A DNA stretch of 64,000 bases from Amycolatopsis solani. Its GTDB lineage: Bacteria > Actinomycetota > Actinomycetes > Mycobacteriales > Pseudonocardiaceae. The notes below the pieces were generated by a model that ran no database searches, was not told the DNA's origin, and saw only the letters and a list, made by a program, of their open reading frames with translations. Within the stretch, counting starts at the first letter, position 1; each line of letters starts with the position of its first letter. The DNA is taken from assembly GCF_033441515.1 (NCBI RefSeq), contig NZ_JAWQJT010000002.1:1302001-1366000 (forward strand). Reading direction: 5' to 3'. Both the position numbers and the translations under genes were made by a program. Positions 48,023 to 57,657 of this stretch are shown one piece after another.

Positions 48023-49732
48023 TCAACTCGGCAACAGGGCCGGGGCGGCGAGGCGGGTGGCGTTCGCCGCCTCGTCGTCGGGTGCCTCCTGGGCCGAGCG
48101 CTCCGCCTCGACGCGCGCGAGGTAGTTCGCCACCTCCCGCTCGGTGCGGTGCGCGTCCCAGCCCAGCACCGGGGCCATCAGCGCGGCCACCTCGGGCGCC
48201 GCCGTCACGCCGCGGTCGCGTTCCTCGATCGAGATACGCGTGCGGCGGGTCAGGACGTCCTCCAGGTGCAGCGCGCCCTCGTGCGAAGCCGCGTACACCG
48301 CTTCCGCGCGGAGGTACTCCGACGCGCCCGGGATCGGCGAGCCCAGGTCGGGCTCGTCGCGGATCAGGTCCAGGAGGTTCCAGATCCGCGTGCCGTAGCG
48401 CTGCAGCAGGTGCTCCACCTGCGGCACCGTGAGGCCCGCCCGCGACGCGACGCCGAAGCGGTCGTCCCACAGCTCGTGGTAGCCGTCCGCGCCGACGATC
48501 GGGAGCCGGTCGGTCCACGACGGCGGGGCCGGGCGGCCGACGTCCTCGACCACCACGTCGACCGCGTCCGCGGCCATCACCCGGTACGTCGTGTACTTGC
48601 CGCCGGCCACGATCACCAGGCCCGGCACCGGGTGCGCCACCGCGTGTTCCCGCGACAGCTTCGTCGTCGCGGCCGCCTTCGCCGCCAGCAGCGGGCGCAG
48701 ACCCGCGTACACGCCCTCGATGTCGTCGTGCGTCACCGGCGTCCGGAGCACCTTGTTGAGGTGCTCCAGCACGTAGTCGACGTCCGCGCGGCTGGCCGCG
48801 GGGTGCTCGCGGTCGAGGTCCCACTCGGTGTCGGTGGTGCCGACGATCCAGTGGCGGCCCCACGGGATCACGAACAGCACGCTCTTTTCGGTGCGCAGGA
48901 TCAGCCCGGTGTCGAGGTCGATCTTCTCCCGCGGCACCACGAGGTGGATGCCCTTGGACGCGCGCACGGTGAACGGCGCCGGGATCCCGGCCGCCGCCGC
49001 CATGTCGTCGCTCCACACGCCCGTCGCGGCGACCACCGTCTTCGCGCGGATCTCGAACTCGATGCCGCTCTCGCGGTCGACGACCTTCGCGCCCACGACC
49101 CGCTCACCGTCGCGCAGCAGCGACGTCACGCGAGCCCGCGTCAGCACCGAAGCACCCTGCTCGGCCGCCGTCCGCGCGATCGTCATCGTGTGGCGGGCGT
49201 CGTCGACCTGGGCGTCGTAGTACTGGATCGCGCCGATCAGCGCGTCGTCGGCCAGCGCGGGCGCCGCCTTGAACGCACCGCGCTTGGACAGGTGCCGGTG
49301 CCGCGGGAGCGCGCGGGCGCCGCCGAGCGTGTCGTACAGCGTGACGCCGGCGCCGATGTAGCCGCGCTCCCACACCCGGTGCTGCAGCGGGACCAGGAAC
49401 TTCACCGGCCGCACCAGGTGCGGGGCCAGCTTCTGCAGCAGCAGCCCGCGCTCCTTCAGCGCCTCGCGCACCAGCTTGAAGTCGAGCTGCTCCAGGTAGC
49501 GCAGGCCACCGTGGATCAGCTTCGACGACCGGCTGGACGTGCCGGCGGCGAAGTCCCTCGCCTCGACCAGCGCGGTCGAGAGCCCGCGGGACGCGGCGTC
49601 GAGCGCGACGCCGGCCCCCGTCACTCCCCCGCCGACGACCAGCACGTCGACCTCTTCGCGCGCCAGCTGCTTCAGCGTCTCCGCCCGGTACAGCGGGGAC
49701 AGCGGCACGGCTTCCACCGAACTCCTCTTCAT
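48023..49732 (-). CDS. glpD: Glycerol-3-phosphate dehydrogenase (FAD-dependent)
   Basis: The 569-residue flavoprotein oxidises sn-glycerol-3-phosphate to dihydroxyacetone phosphate and passes electrons to the respiratory quinones. It has the FAD loop VLVVGGGVTGAGVALDAA, RSSKLIHGGLRYLEQ and GGKYTTYRVMA. GAGG precedes ATG 49732. It lies 7 bp after the glpK stop, in the operon glpF-glpK-glpD controlled by the divergent GylR-type regulator. Confidence 0.96.
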   Translation of the reverse strand: MKRSSVEAVPLSPLYRAETLKQLAREEVDVLVVGGGVTGAGVALDAASRGLSTALVEARDFAAGTSSRSSKLIHGGLRYLEQLDFKLVREALKERGLLLQKLAPHLVRPVKFLVPLQHRVWERGYIGAGVTLYDTLGGARALPRHRHLSKRGAFKAAPALADDALIGAIQYYDAQVDDARHTMTIARTAAEQGASVLTRARVTSLLRDGERVVGAKVVDRESGIEFEIRAKTVVAATGVWSDDMAAAAGIPAPFTVRASKGIHLVVPREKIDLDTGLILRTEKSVLFVIPWGRHWIVGTTDTEWDLDREHPAASRADVDYVLEHLNKVLRTPVTHDDIEGVYAGLRPLLAAKAAATTKLSREHAVAHPVPGLVIVAGGKYTTYRVMAADAVDVVVEDVGRPAPPSWTDRLPIVGADGYHELWDDRFGVASRAGLTVPQVEHLLQRYGTRIWNLLDLIRDEPDLGSPIPGASEYLRAEAVYAASHEGALHLEDVLTRRTRISIEERDRGVTAAPEVAALMAPVLGWDAHRTEREVANYLARVEAERSAQEAPDDEAANATRLAAPALLPS

Positions 49733-49739
49733 CGGATCC

Positions 49740-51257
49740 TCACTCCACATCGACCCAGTCGAGCGTGCGGCCGACGGCCTTCTGCCAGCCCGCGTAGCCC
49801 TCGGCGCGCTGGTCGTCGTCCCACGACGGCGTCCAGCGCTTGTCTTCGTTCCAGTTCTGTTCGAGCTCGTCGGTGGACCGCCAGAAGCCGACGGCCAGCC
49901 CGGCCGCGTAGGCGGCGCCGAGCGCGGTGGTCTCGGCGACGACCGGCTTCGACACCGGCACGCCGAGGATGTCCGCCTGCAGCTGCATGCACAGCTCGTT
50001 GGCGGTCACACCGCCGTCGACCCGCAGCACGTCGAGCGTGACGCCGGAGTCGTTCTGCATGGCCTCGACGACGTCGCGGGTCTGGTAGCAGATCGCTTCC
50101 AGGGTGGCCCGCGCGAGATGGGCGTTGGTCGTGGCGCGGGTGAGCCCGACGATCGCGCCGCGCGCGTCGGAGCGCCAGTACGGCGCGAACAGGCCGGAGA
50201 ACGCCGGGACGAAGTAGACGCCGCCGTTGTCCTCGACCTGGCGGGCCAGGCTTTCGCTCTGCGACGCGCCGCTGATGATGCCCAGCTGGTCGCGCAGCCA
50301 CTGCACGGCCGAGCCGGTGACGGCGATCGAGCCTTCCAGCGCGTAGACCGGCTTCTCGTCGCCGAACTGGTAGCACAGCGTCGTGAGCAGGCCGTGCTTC
50401 GAGCGGACCAGTTCCTGGCCGGTGTTCAGCAGCAGGAAGTTGCCGGTGCCGTAGGTGTTCTTGGCCTCGCCGGGCCGGAAGCAGACCTGCCCGACGGTGG
50501 CCGCCTGCTGGTCGCCGAGGACGCCGGTGATGGCGACCTCGCCGCCGAGCGGGCCGTCCGCACGGGTGGTGCCGAAGAAGCCCGGGTTCGACGACGGCCG
50601 GATCGCCGGCAGCATCGCGCGCGGGACGTTGAAGAACGACAGCAGTTCGTCGTCCCAGTCGAGGGTTTCGAGGTCCATCAGCATGGTGCGCGACGCGTTG
50701 GTCGGGTCGGTGACGTGCACGCCGCCGTCCGGGCCGCCGGTCAGGTTCCAGATGAGCCACGAGTCGGTGGTGCCGAAGAGCGCGTCGCCCTTCTCGGCGT
50801 CCTCGCGCACGCCGTCGACGTTTTCGAGGATCCACTGCAGCTTGCCGCCGGAGAAGTACGTCGCGGGCGGCAGGCCGGCCTTGCGGCGGATGACGTCGCC
50901 CTTGCCCGCGCGCTCCAGCGCGGAGGCGATCCGGTCGGTGCGAGTGTCCTGCCAGACGATCGCGTTGTGGTACGGGCGGCCAGTGCGGCGGTTCCACACG
51001 ACGGTGGTTTCGCGCTGGTTGGTGATGCCGAGCGCGGCCAGGTCGCCGTGCGTCAGGTTGGCCTTGTTGAGCGCGGTCGCGATGACCGAGCGGGTGCGTT
51101 CCCAGATCTCGGTGGCGTCGTGCTCGACCCAGCCCGGCTTGGGCAGGATCTGCTCGTGCTCGAGCTGGTGGCGGGCGATTTCGTTGCCGCCGTGGTCGAA
51201 GATCATGAACCGGGTGCTGGTGGTGCCCTGGTCAACGGCGCCGACGTAGTCAGGCAT
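49740..51257 (-). CDS. glpK: Glycerol kinase
   Basis: The 505-residue FGGY kinase phosphorylates glycerol with ATP. Motifs are [15 protein letters not shown] at the N-terminus, [14 protein letters not shown], and [19 protein letters not shown] near the C-terminal active site. GAGGAG lies 8 nt before ATG 51257. It lies 15 bp downstream of glpF. It is closely related to, but not fused like, the second glycerol kinase at 53175. Confidence 0.97.
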   Translation of the reverse strand: MPDYVGAVDQGTTSTRFMIFDHGGNEIARHQLEHEQILPKPGWVEHDATEIWERTRSVIATALNKANLTHGDLAALGITNQRETTVVWNRRTGRPYHNAIVWQDTRTDRIASALERAGKGDVIRRKAGLPPATYFSGGKLQWILENVDGVREDAEKGDALFGTTDSWLIWNLTGGPDGGVHVTDPTNASRTMLMDLETLDWDDELLSFFNVPRAMLPAIRPSSNPGFFGTTRADGPLGGEVAITGVLGDQQAATVGQVCFRPGEAKNTYGTGNFLLLNTGQELVRSKHGLLTTLCYQFGDEKPVYALEGSIAVTGSAVQWLRDQLGIISGASQSESLARQVEDNGGVYFVPAFSGLFAPYWRSDARGAIVGLTRATTNAHLARATLEAICYQTRDVVEAMQNDSGVTLDVLRVDGGVTANELCMQLQADILGVPVSKPVVAETTALGAAYAAGLAVGFWRSTDELEQNWNEDKRWTPSWDDDQRAEGYAGWQKAVGRTLDWVDVE

Positions 51258-51272
51258 CGGTGTTCTCCTCAC

Positions 51273-52094
51273 TCAGTTGGCGGGTTCGAGGTCCTTGGCG
51301 GGCATGGCGTCCAGCGGGTCCCCGGCGGGCAGGAACCGCTCGATCAGGTACTTGTAGACCGCGCCGCCGACGAGGGCGCCGATGATCGGTCCGACGATCG
51401 GGATCCACCAGTAGGGGAAGCCGTACTGGTCGGACCACGCCGTGTCGTAGCCGGTCAGCCAGGAGGCCAGGCGCGGGCCGAAGTCGCGGGCGGGGTTGAT
51501 CGCGTAGCCGGCGTTGGTGCCCCAGGCCATGCCGATGGCGACGACGAGGAACCCGACGACGACCGGGGCCAGGTTCGCGCCCGGCGAGGTGTTGCGCAGG
51601 TCGGTGATGGCGAAGAGCACGATCAGGAGGATCGCGGTGCCGATGATCTGGTCGCGGAAGGCGCCCCAGTCACCCACCGGGAGCGTGCCGTTGCCCGGCA
51701 GGGTGGAGAAGACGCCCTGGGTCTTGATCGTGAGCCCGGGGTCCTTGGCGTTGAGCACCTCGGTGTAGTTCCAGCGCACCAGCAGGGCGGCGAGGAACGC
51801 GCCGGCGGTCTGCGCCACGGCGTAGGGGGCGACCTTGCGCCATTCGAAGCCCTTGAACACCGCGAGAGCGATGGTCACGGCCGGGTTCAGGTGCGCGCCG
51901 CTGATCCGCGAAGCGACGTACACACCGAGCGTGACGCCGAGCCCCCAGGCCCAGGCGATGCTGTCGTGGTCCCCGATGCCCGCGGCGGCGACCTGCGCCA
52001 CCACCCCGCACCCGAACAGGATGAGGATCATCGTTCCCACGAACTCGGCGGCCATCTCGCCGCCGAGCCCGCGGGCCTTGAGGTTTCGCACCAT
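51273..52094 (-). CDS. glpF: Glycerol uptake facilitator (aquaglyceroporin)
   Basis: The 273-residue MIP channel has six helices and the two NPA loops: SGAHLNPAVT and NAGYAINPARDFGPR. The D after NPAR (NPARD) is characteristic of glycerol-conducting channels. GGAGGA precedes ATG 52094. It is the first gene of the glycerol operon; two GylR-type operator sites lie in the upstream region shared with gylR. Confidence 0.96.
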   Translation of the reverse strand: MVRNLKARGLGGEMAAEFVGTMILILFGCGVVAQVAAAGIGDHDSIAWAWGLGVTLGVYVASRISGAHLNPAVTIALAVFKGFEWRKVAPYAVAQTAGAFLAALLVRWNYTEVLNAKDPGLTIKTQGVFSTLPGNGTLPVGDWGAFRDQIIGTAILLIVLFAITDLRNTSPGANLAPVVVGFLVVAIGMAWGTNAGYAINPARDFGPRLASWLTGYDTAWSDQYGFPYWWIPIVGPIIGALVGGAVYKYLIERFLPAGDPLDAMPAKDLEPAN

Positions 52095-52174
52095 TGCTTT
52101 CCTCCACAAAGGACCGTTGTTCCCCCTGGTGGATGAAAGTTAAGTTCGGGTTTCGGGGTGGTCAACGGACGGCG

Positions 52175-52220
52175 GTCGGCATTGTCGAACGGCCGATGTG
52201 GATGTTCGACATTGTCGAAT
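52175..52220. promoter_or_regulatory. GylR-type operators between glpF and gylR
   Basis: TTCGACATTGTCGAA (52205-52219) is a nearly perfect palindrome, and GTCGGCATTGTCGAAC (52175-52190) is a second imperfect copy. Both share the half-site CATTGTCGAA and are 30 bp apart, three helical turns, in the divergent promoter region. Confidence 0.65.
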
Positions 52221-52247
52221 CAGGGCCGGTCGGGTTAGGGTCGCGCC

Positions 52248-53000
52248 GTGCCCGGTCCGATCCAGTCCATCGAGCGCGCCGCCGCGATCCTGCGGTTGCT
52301 GGCGCGCGGCACCGGCCGTCTGGGTGTCGGCGAGATCGCCGAATCCCTCGAACTGGCCAAGGGGACGGCGCACGGGATCCTGCGCACGCTGCAGGGCGTC
52401 GGGTTCGTCGAGCAGGACCGCGACACGGGCAAGTACCAGCTCGGCGCGGCGCTGCTGCACCTGGGCACGAGCTACCTGGACGTCAACGAGCTGCGCTCCC
52501 GGGCGATCAACTGGGCGGACGCGCTGGCAGCCCGCAGCGGCGAGGCCGTCCGGATCGGCGCGCCGCTGGAGGGCCGCGTGCTGGTGGTGCACCACGTGTT
52601 CCGCCCCGACGACAGCCTGCAGAGCCTCGACGTCGGCACGCTGCTGCCGTTGCACGCGACCGCGCTCGGGAAGGTGCTGCTGGCCTACGACACGACGTTG
52701 AAGGCCGACGCCGAGTCCTACACTCGCCGCACCCTGGTCACCCAGACGGCGATCAAACGGGCGTGTGCGAAGGTACGCGAAGCCGGCTGGGCGGCGGAGA
52801 ACGGCGAAATGATCTCGGGCGAGGCCGGGATCGCGGCGCCGATCCGCGGTCACGGCGGCATCGTGGTCGGCGCGATCGGCGTGTCCGGCGCGGTGGAGCG
52901 CATCTGCGAACCGGACGGCAGCCCCAGCCCGAGGCTGCTGGGCCACGTCCGCGACGCGGCGCGCGCGGTGTCGCGTGACCTGGGCGCGTCGCGATGGTGA
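52248..53000 (+). CDS. gylR: IclR-family regulator of the glycerol operon
   Basis: The 250-residue protein strongly resembles Streptomyces GylR. The N-terminal winged helix is IQSIERAAAILRLLA followed by LELAKGTAHGILRTLQ, then the IclR effector domain, ending AVSRDLGASRW. It starts at GTG 52248, divergent from glpF, with paired operators between. GylR-type repressors are released by glycerol or glycerol-3-phosphate, inducing glycerol uptake and breakdown. A family A palindrome follows 40 bp after its stop. Confidence 0.93.
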   Translation: MPGPIQSIERAAAILRLLARGTGRLGVGEIAESLELAKGTAHGILRTLQGVGFVEQDRDTGKYQLGAALLHLGTSYLDVNELRSRAINWADALAARSGEAVRIGAPLEGRVLVVHHVFRPDDSLQSLDVGTLLPLHATALGKVLLAYDTTLKADAESYTRRTLVTQTAIKRACAKVREAGWAAENGEMISGEAGIAAPIRGHGGIVVGAIGVSGAVERICEPDGSPSPRLLGHVRDAARAVSRDLGASRW

Positions 53001-53040
53001 AGGGAGTGCTCGGCATGGACCCGGCCGGCCTGGCTTCGGC

Positions 53041-53093
53041 GTCGCGAATGACTCATTCGGGACGCCGGAGGCCGCGAATGAGTCATTCGCGAC
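53041..53093. terminator. Intergenic palindrome, family A copy 3
   Basis: Arms 53041-53063 and 53071-53093 share the 19-base complementary core around GAATGACTCATTCG; the innermost bases are imperfect. It lies between gylR and the second glycerol kinase. Confidence 0.7.
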
Positions 53094-53174
53094 CTCCCGG
53101 CTCGCTGCCGGCCGCGAGCACAGCAGGACTTCGCCGGGCCGGCCACCCGGCCCGGCCGGCACGGAGGTGAGCAC

Positions 53175-55118
53175 GTGGTCCAGCGGTACGTGATGTCCAT
53201 CGACCAGGGCACCACCTCCACCCGGTGCATCCTGTTCGACGCCCGCGGCCGGCTCGTGTCGGTCGTGCAGCGGGAGCACCAGCAGCACTTCCCGCGGCCC
53301 GGCTGGGTCGAGCACGACGCCGTCGAGATCTGGCGGAACCTCTCGCGGATCGTCCCGCAGGCGCTGGCCGACGCCGGCGCCACCGCCGAGCAGGTCGTCG
53401 GGCTCGGGATCGCCAACCAGCGCGAGACCACCGTGCTGTGGGACCGGCGGACCGGCAATCCGGTCGGGCGGGCCATCGTCTGGCAGGACACCCGCACCGA
53501 CGCCATGCTCGAGCAGCTCGCCCGCGAGCCCGGCGCCGACCGCGTGCGGCAGCTGTGCGGGCTGCCGCTGGCGACGTACTTCTCCGCGCCGCGCATCCGC
53601 TGGCTGCTCGACCGCACGCCGGGCCTGCGCGAGCGCGCCGAGCGCGGCGACGTGCTCTTCGGCACCATCGAGAGCTGGCTGATCTGGAACCTGACCGGCG
53701 GGGCCGAGGGCGGCGTGCACGTCACCGACGTCACCAACGCCTCGCGCACCATGCTGATGAACCTGCGCACGCTGGCCTGGGACGACGAGCTGCTCGACTT
53801 CTTCGACGTCCCGCGCGCGATGCTGCCGGAGATCCGGTCCTCGACGGAGGTCTACGGCACGACGTCGCGGGTGGTCCCCGGCATCCGGATCGCCGCCGCG
53901 CTGGGCGACCAGCAGGCCGCGCTGTTCGGCCAGACCTGCTTCGCGCCCGGCGAGGCGAAGTGCACCTACGGCACGGGCAGCTTCCTGCTGCTCAACACCG
54001 GCCCGACGCCGGTGCTGTCCACCCACGGCATGCTCACCACAGTCGGCTTCAAGATCGGCGACGAGCCCGCGGTGTACGCGCTGGAAGGGTCGATGGCCGT
54101 CACCGGGTCGCTGGTGCAGTGGTTCCGCGACGGGCTGGAGCTGATCGGCAGCGCACCGGAGATCGAGACGCTGGCCAGGACGGTCGAGGACAACGGCGGC
54201 TGCTACATCGTGCCCGCGTTTTCGGGGCTGTTCGCGCCGCACTGGCACAGCGAGGCCCGCGGCGTGATCGCCGGCCTGACGTCGTACATCACGAAGGGCC
54301 ACCTGGCGCGGGCGGTGCTGGAGGCGACCGGCTGGCAGACCCGCGAGGTCGTCGACGCGATGAACGCGGACTCCGGGCTGGCGCTGTCGTCGCTGAAGGT
54401 GGACGGCGGGATGACCGCCGACAACCTGCTGATGCAGTTCCTCGCCGACGTCCTGGACGTCCCGGTGGTCCGCCCGATGGTGGCGGAGACGGTGTCCCTC
54501 GGCGCGGCGTACGCGGCCGGGTTGTCGGTCGGGTACTGGCCGGACCTGGAGGGACTGCGCCGCAACTGGCACCGGGCCGGCCAATGGCTGCCGGCGATGG
54601 ACCCGGCCCGCCGGTCGTCCGAGTACGGCCACTGGCGCCAGGCGGTGGAGCTGACGTTCGGCTGGATGCGCCCCGGCCCGGCGGCGGCCGCCCCCGGCTC
54701 CGACCTGGTCGAGGTCCTGCTGGCCGACCACCGCCGGTTCGAGCAGCTGCTGCGCGACCTCCGCAACACCGAAGCCGACCGTGAGTCCCTGCTCGCGGAA
54801 CTGGCGGCACTGCTGGTCGCCCACGCGACGGCGACCGAGCGGATCGTCCGGCCGGACTCCCCCGGCGTACCGTTCGCCGAAGATCTGCTGGCGGTGCTGG
54901 AGGACTTCGAGAAGGCGTTGCCGGACCTGGAGAACGTCGTGGACGCGCACGTGCGCGGGGAGGAACGCGGACTGCTGAACGACTTGCGCCGCACGATGTC
55001 CACTTCGGACCGGACGGGGCTGGGCCGGGCGTTCGTGGCGGAGCGGCGGCGTCAGCTGGATCTGGACTGCGGGAATGCCGACCACATCCGCGAACTGGGT
55101 GACCGGCTCACGCTTTAA
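53175..55118 (+). CDS. Glycerol kinase fused to a C-terminal hemerythrin-like domain
   Basis: Residues 1-about 495 are a complete glycerol kinase ([49 protein letters not shown]). The last about 140 residues form a helical hemerythrin-like domain with [13 protein letters not shown] (His519), HATATERIV (His550, Glu555) and [10 protein letters not shown] (His592, Glu596). The usual His of the third helix appears replaced ([11 protein letters not shown]). The extra domain could sense iron, oxygen or nitric oxide, or be structural. GTG 53175 has GGAGG upstream. Four bases at its end overlap the end of the convergent LacI-like gene. Confidence 0.9.
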   Translation: MVQRYVMSIDQGTTSTRCILFDARGRLVSVVQREHQQHFPRPGWVEHDAVEIWRNLSRIVPQALADAGATAEQVVGLGIANQRETTVLWDRRTGNPVGRAIVWQDTRTDAMLEQLAREPGADRVRQLCGLPLATYFSAPRIRWLLDRTPGLRERAERGDVLFGTIESWLIWNLTGGAEGGVHVTDVTNASRTMLMNLRTLAWDDELLDFFDVPRAMLPEIRSSTEVYGTTSRVVPGIRIAAALGDQQAALFGQTCFAPGEAKCTYGTGSFLLLNTGPTPVLSTHGMLTTVGFKIGDEPAVYALEGSMAVTGSLVQWFRDGLELIGSAPEIETLARTVEDNGGCYIVPAFSGLFAPHWHSEARGVIAGLTSYITKGHLARAVLEATGWQTREVVDAMNADSGLALSSLKVDGGMTADNLLMQFLADVLDVPVVRPMVAETVSLGAAYAAGLSVGYWPDLEGLRRNWHRAGQWLPAMDPARRSSEYGHWRQAVELTFGWMRPGPAAAAPGSDLVEVLLADHRRFEQLLRDLRNTEADRESLLAELAALLVAHATATERIVRPDSPGVPFAEDLLAVLEDFEKALPDLENVVDAHVRGEERGLLNDLRRTMSTSDRTGLGRAFVAERRRQLDLDCGNADHIRELGDRLTL

Positions 55119-55936
55119 ACCGCTTTGAGGCAGCGGCTGCTTTCCCGGACCACCAGCTCCCCCTCCACCGTCCCCCGCGCCGGGCCCGCGACACCGTCGA
55201 TGCGGGCCACCAACGCTGCCAGGGTCTGGCGGCCCGCCGCCACGAAGTCTTGGCGGACCGTCGTCAACGGCGGGGCGTAGTAAGCCGCCTCGGGGACGTC
55301 GTCGAAACCGACCACGTGGGCGTCTCGCGGGACCCTCATGCCCGCTTCCGCGAACGCCGCCAGCAGACCCAGGGCCATGTGGTCGTTGGCCGAGAACACC
55401 GCGCGCACGCCGGGTTCGGCCGCCAGGGACTGGCCCGCCCGGTAGCCGGACTTCGCCGACCAGTCGCCGCGGACCACCGGGGGGACCTCGGCGCCGTGGC
55501 GCTCCAGGGTTTCGCGCCAGCCCCGCTCGCGGGCGCGGGCGGCGGGGCCGTCCTCCGGGCCGCCGAGGTGCCAGACCGTCAGGTGGCCGAGGTCCAGGAG
55601 GTGCTCGGTGGCGCGGCGCGCGCCCGCGTACTGGTCGGTCGACGCCGCCGGGACGAGCGGGAGCGGGGCCGGGTCCGGGGCGAACCGCCCGTCCAGCACG
55701 ACGATCCCCGCCACGCCCTGCAGCCGCAGGCCGGCCACCGCGGCCGGGACCGCCGCGCCGCCGTGATCCGGGACGCTGAAGACCGTCAACGAGTATCCGC
55801 GCTCCCGGGCCGCCGCACGGAGGCCGTTCAGGGCCGGTCCGGAGGCGGTGGAACCGGTCGCGATCACGCCGAGCGTGCCCTGGTGGGCGAGCGAGGAGCC
55901 GTCGTCCAGGGGCATGGGGGCGATGTTAGCGATCAC
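55115..55936 (-). CDS. LacI/GalR-type sugar-sensor domain without DNA-binding domain
   Basis: The 273-residue protein matches only the periplasmic-binding-like half of LacI regulators: [20 protein letters not shown] corresponds to the segment right after the usual hinge, and [24 protein letters not shown] is the typical C-terminal lobe. No helix-turn-helix is encoded upstream in any frame. GTG 55936 or ATG 55915 could start translation. A GTGAAC-TTT-GTTCAC palindrome lies 10 bp upstream. It may be a cytoplasmic sugar sensor or a decayed regulator. Confidence 0.8.
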   Translation of the reverse strand: MIANIAPMPLDDGSSLAHQGTLGVIATGSTASGPALNGLRAAARERGYSLTVFSVPDHGGAAVPAAVAGLRLQGVAGIVVLDGRFAPDPAPLPLVPAASTDQYAGARRATEHLLDLGHLTVWHLGGPEDGPAARARERGWRETLERHGAEVPPVVRGDWSAKSGYRAGQSLAAEPGVRAVFSANDHMALGLLAAFAEAGMRVPRDAHVVGFDDVPEAAYYAPPLTTVRQDFVAAGRQTLAALVARIDGVAGPARGTVEGELVVRESSRCLKAV

Positions 55937-55946
55937 ACGGCAAGAC

Positions 55947-55961
55947 GTGAACTTTGTTCAC
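55947..55961. promoter_or_regulatory. Palindromic operator upstream of the HTH-less LacI-like gene
   Basis: GTGAACTTTGTTCAC is a perfect inverted repeat (6-base arms). An AT-rich -10-like TATTTA (minus strand, near 55968-55974) follows it, so the site would lie near the transcription start. Confidence 0.5.
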
Positions 55962-56143
55962 CTTCCATAAATAACGAAACGGTAACGCGGGACGCGCTGC
56001 TTGAACCAGCCCCCGAACAGGGCCGTTCCTGCCAATGCCGGAACCAGTGCCCCGGACGCGGCGGCACTCCCCCGGGTTCCGCGCGTCTCCCCACCGGGCA
56101 CGCAGCTTTCCCCGGCGTGCCCGGAAAACCGAACGAGGTGACC

Positions 56144-57595
56144 ATGGCCCGGAAAACCACCCGCACCCCCGCCACGGGCAGGCATCGCATCACCCGCCGC
56201 ACGAAGATCGCGACCGGCGGCCTCGCACTCGCGCTCGCCGTCGGCGGCATCGTCGTCGCGACCACCGCCGGGCGCACCGGCGAGGCCAGCGCCGACGAGG
56301 CCGACCCGTCGTTCTTCCTCGACATCGCGAAGGTACCCAGCGGTGTTAACGTGAACAAGGCGCTGCAGAAGCAGGGCGCGCGCGGCACGTTCACCGTCGA
56401 CTGCGGACGGAACGAAAACCAGCACTTCAACCCCGACAACTTCATCGCGCAGCCCGGCATCCGCAATGGCGCGCAGCACCTCCACGACTACGTCGGCAAC
56501 CTCTCGACGAACGCCGATTCGAACAACAAGAGCCTCTCGAAGGCCGGGACGACCTGCAAGAACGGCGACAAGTCCGCGTACTTCTGGCCCGTCGTCCGGA
56601 TCGACACCGGCGAGGAAGAGGAGGCGAACCCGCCCGCCACGCAGCCCGACCGGGCCGGCAGCGCCCAGGACAAGGCGAGCACCCAGGTCGACTGCCCGGA
56701 CGTCGCCAGCAAGCTCCCCGACGTCCCCGACCAGGCGATGGACGAGGTGAACCGCAACCTCGACCTGCTCGACAAGCAGATCGACGAAGCCAACGCGCGG
56801 ATCGCCAAGGGTGACCTCAAGACACCGCAGGACATCCAGAACGCCGTCGTCGGCCCGCTGAAGGACAAGCGGGCGGCGACCATCGACCGGATCGCCATCG
56901 CGATCGGCCGCCGCGCGGCGAAGCCGACGGACCTGGGCGGGCTCGCGGCGTGCGTGCTCAAGCAGAACGGCCAGGGCGGGCTCGACAACGGCGGCCAGAA
57001 CAGCGGCGGCGGCCAGGCCACCGAACTGCCGGGCGTCAACGACCAGAACGAACTGGCCGGCAACGACGGCGAGATCCAGCGCGTCCGGTCGGCGACGATC
57101 ACGTTCACCAGCGGCGGCGCGCGGAAGGTCGTGGCGATGCCGCAGTTCCTCCGCGTCCTCTACGGCGACGCCAAGCAGAGCACCAACGGCCCGGCCAACG
57201 CCCGGCCCAGCTGGACGTGCACCGGGTTCGAGGACCGGCTGACCGACCACTACCCGATCTGCCCGCAGAACAGCCGGGTCGAGCGGATCCACGCGTTCCC
57301 GAACTGCTGGGACGGCAAGAACATCGACAGCGCGAACCACCGCACGCACATCGTGTTCGCCGACCAGCAGGGCAAGTGCCCGCAGGGCTTCAAGAACGTG
57401 CCGCAGCTGGTGATCAAGCTGGTCTACGACATCCCGCACGACATCCAGGTGAAGGGCCAGTACAAAGTGGACGCCTTCCCGCAGGAGAGCCACAACCCGC
57501 GCTCGGACCACGACGACTTCGCCAACGTCATGGGCCAGCGCCTGATGAACCAGGTGGTCAACTGCATCAACACCGGCCGCACCTGCCGCCAGTAG
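56144..57595 (+). CDS. Secreted or membrane-anchored DUF1996 protein with internal insertion
   Basis: The 483-residue protein has a basic N-terminus and one signal/anchor helix (ATGGLALALAVGGIVVATTA). The DUF1996 domain is split: the first part ends near WPVVRID and contains RNGAQHLHDYVGN. A charged, coiled-coil-like insertion of about 170 residues (DEVNRNLDLLDKQIDEANAR) follows, and then the second DUF1996 part (FPNCWDGKNIDSANHRTH). DUF1996 occurs in fungal and actinobacterial secreted proteins and has no assigned function. GAGGTG precedes ATG 56144. Confidence 0.8.
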   Translation: MARKTTRTPATGRHRITRRTKIATGGLALALAVGGIVVATTAGRTGEASADEADPSFFLDIAKVPSGVNVNKALQKQGARGTFTVDCGRNENQHFNPDNFIAQPGIRNGAQHLHDYVGNLSTNADSNNKSLSKAGTTCKNGDKSAYFWPVVRIDTGEEEEANPPATQPDRAGSAQDKASTQVDCPDVASKLPDVPDQAMDEVNRNLDLLDKQIDEANARIAKGDLKTPQDIQNAVVGPLKDKRAATIDRIAIAIGRRAAKPTDLGGLAACVLKQNGQGGLDNGGQNSGGGQATELPGVNDQNELAGNDGEIQRVRSATITFTSGGARKVVAMPQFLRVLYGDAKQSTNGPANARPSWTCTGFEDRLTDHYPICPQNSRVERIHAFPNCWDGKNIDSANHRTHIVFADQQGKCPQGFKNVPQLVIKLVYDIPHDIQVKGQYKVDAFPQESHNPRSDHDDFANVMGQRLMNQVVNCINTGRTCRQ

Positions 57596-57598
57596 AGC

Positions 57599-57644
57599 GT
57601 CGTGAGTGTTTAGGGCGGTTAGAACCGCCCTAAACACTCACGAC
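57599..57644. terminator. Intergenic palindrome, family D copy 3 (bidirectional)
   Basis: Perfect 22-base arms (57599-57620, 57623-57644) with an AG loop lie between the convergent DUF1996 and mmsB genes; the core is GTGAGTGTTTAGGGCGGTT. Confidence 0.8.
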
Positions 57645-57657
57645 CGGTGCGGCGGGG

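Noticed and set aside
52140..55085. 980-codon minus-strand open frame
   Set aside because: Antisense to gylR and the glycerol kinase-hemerythrin gene.
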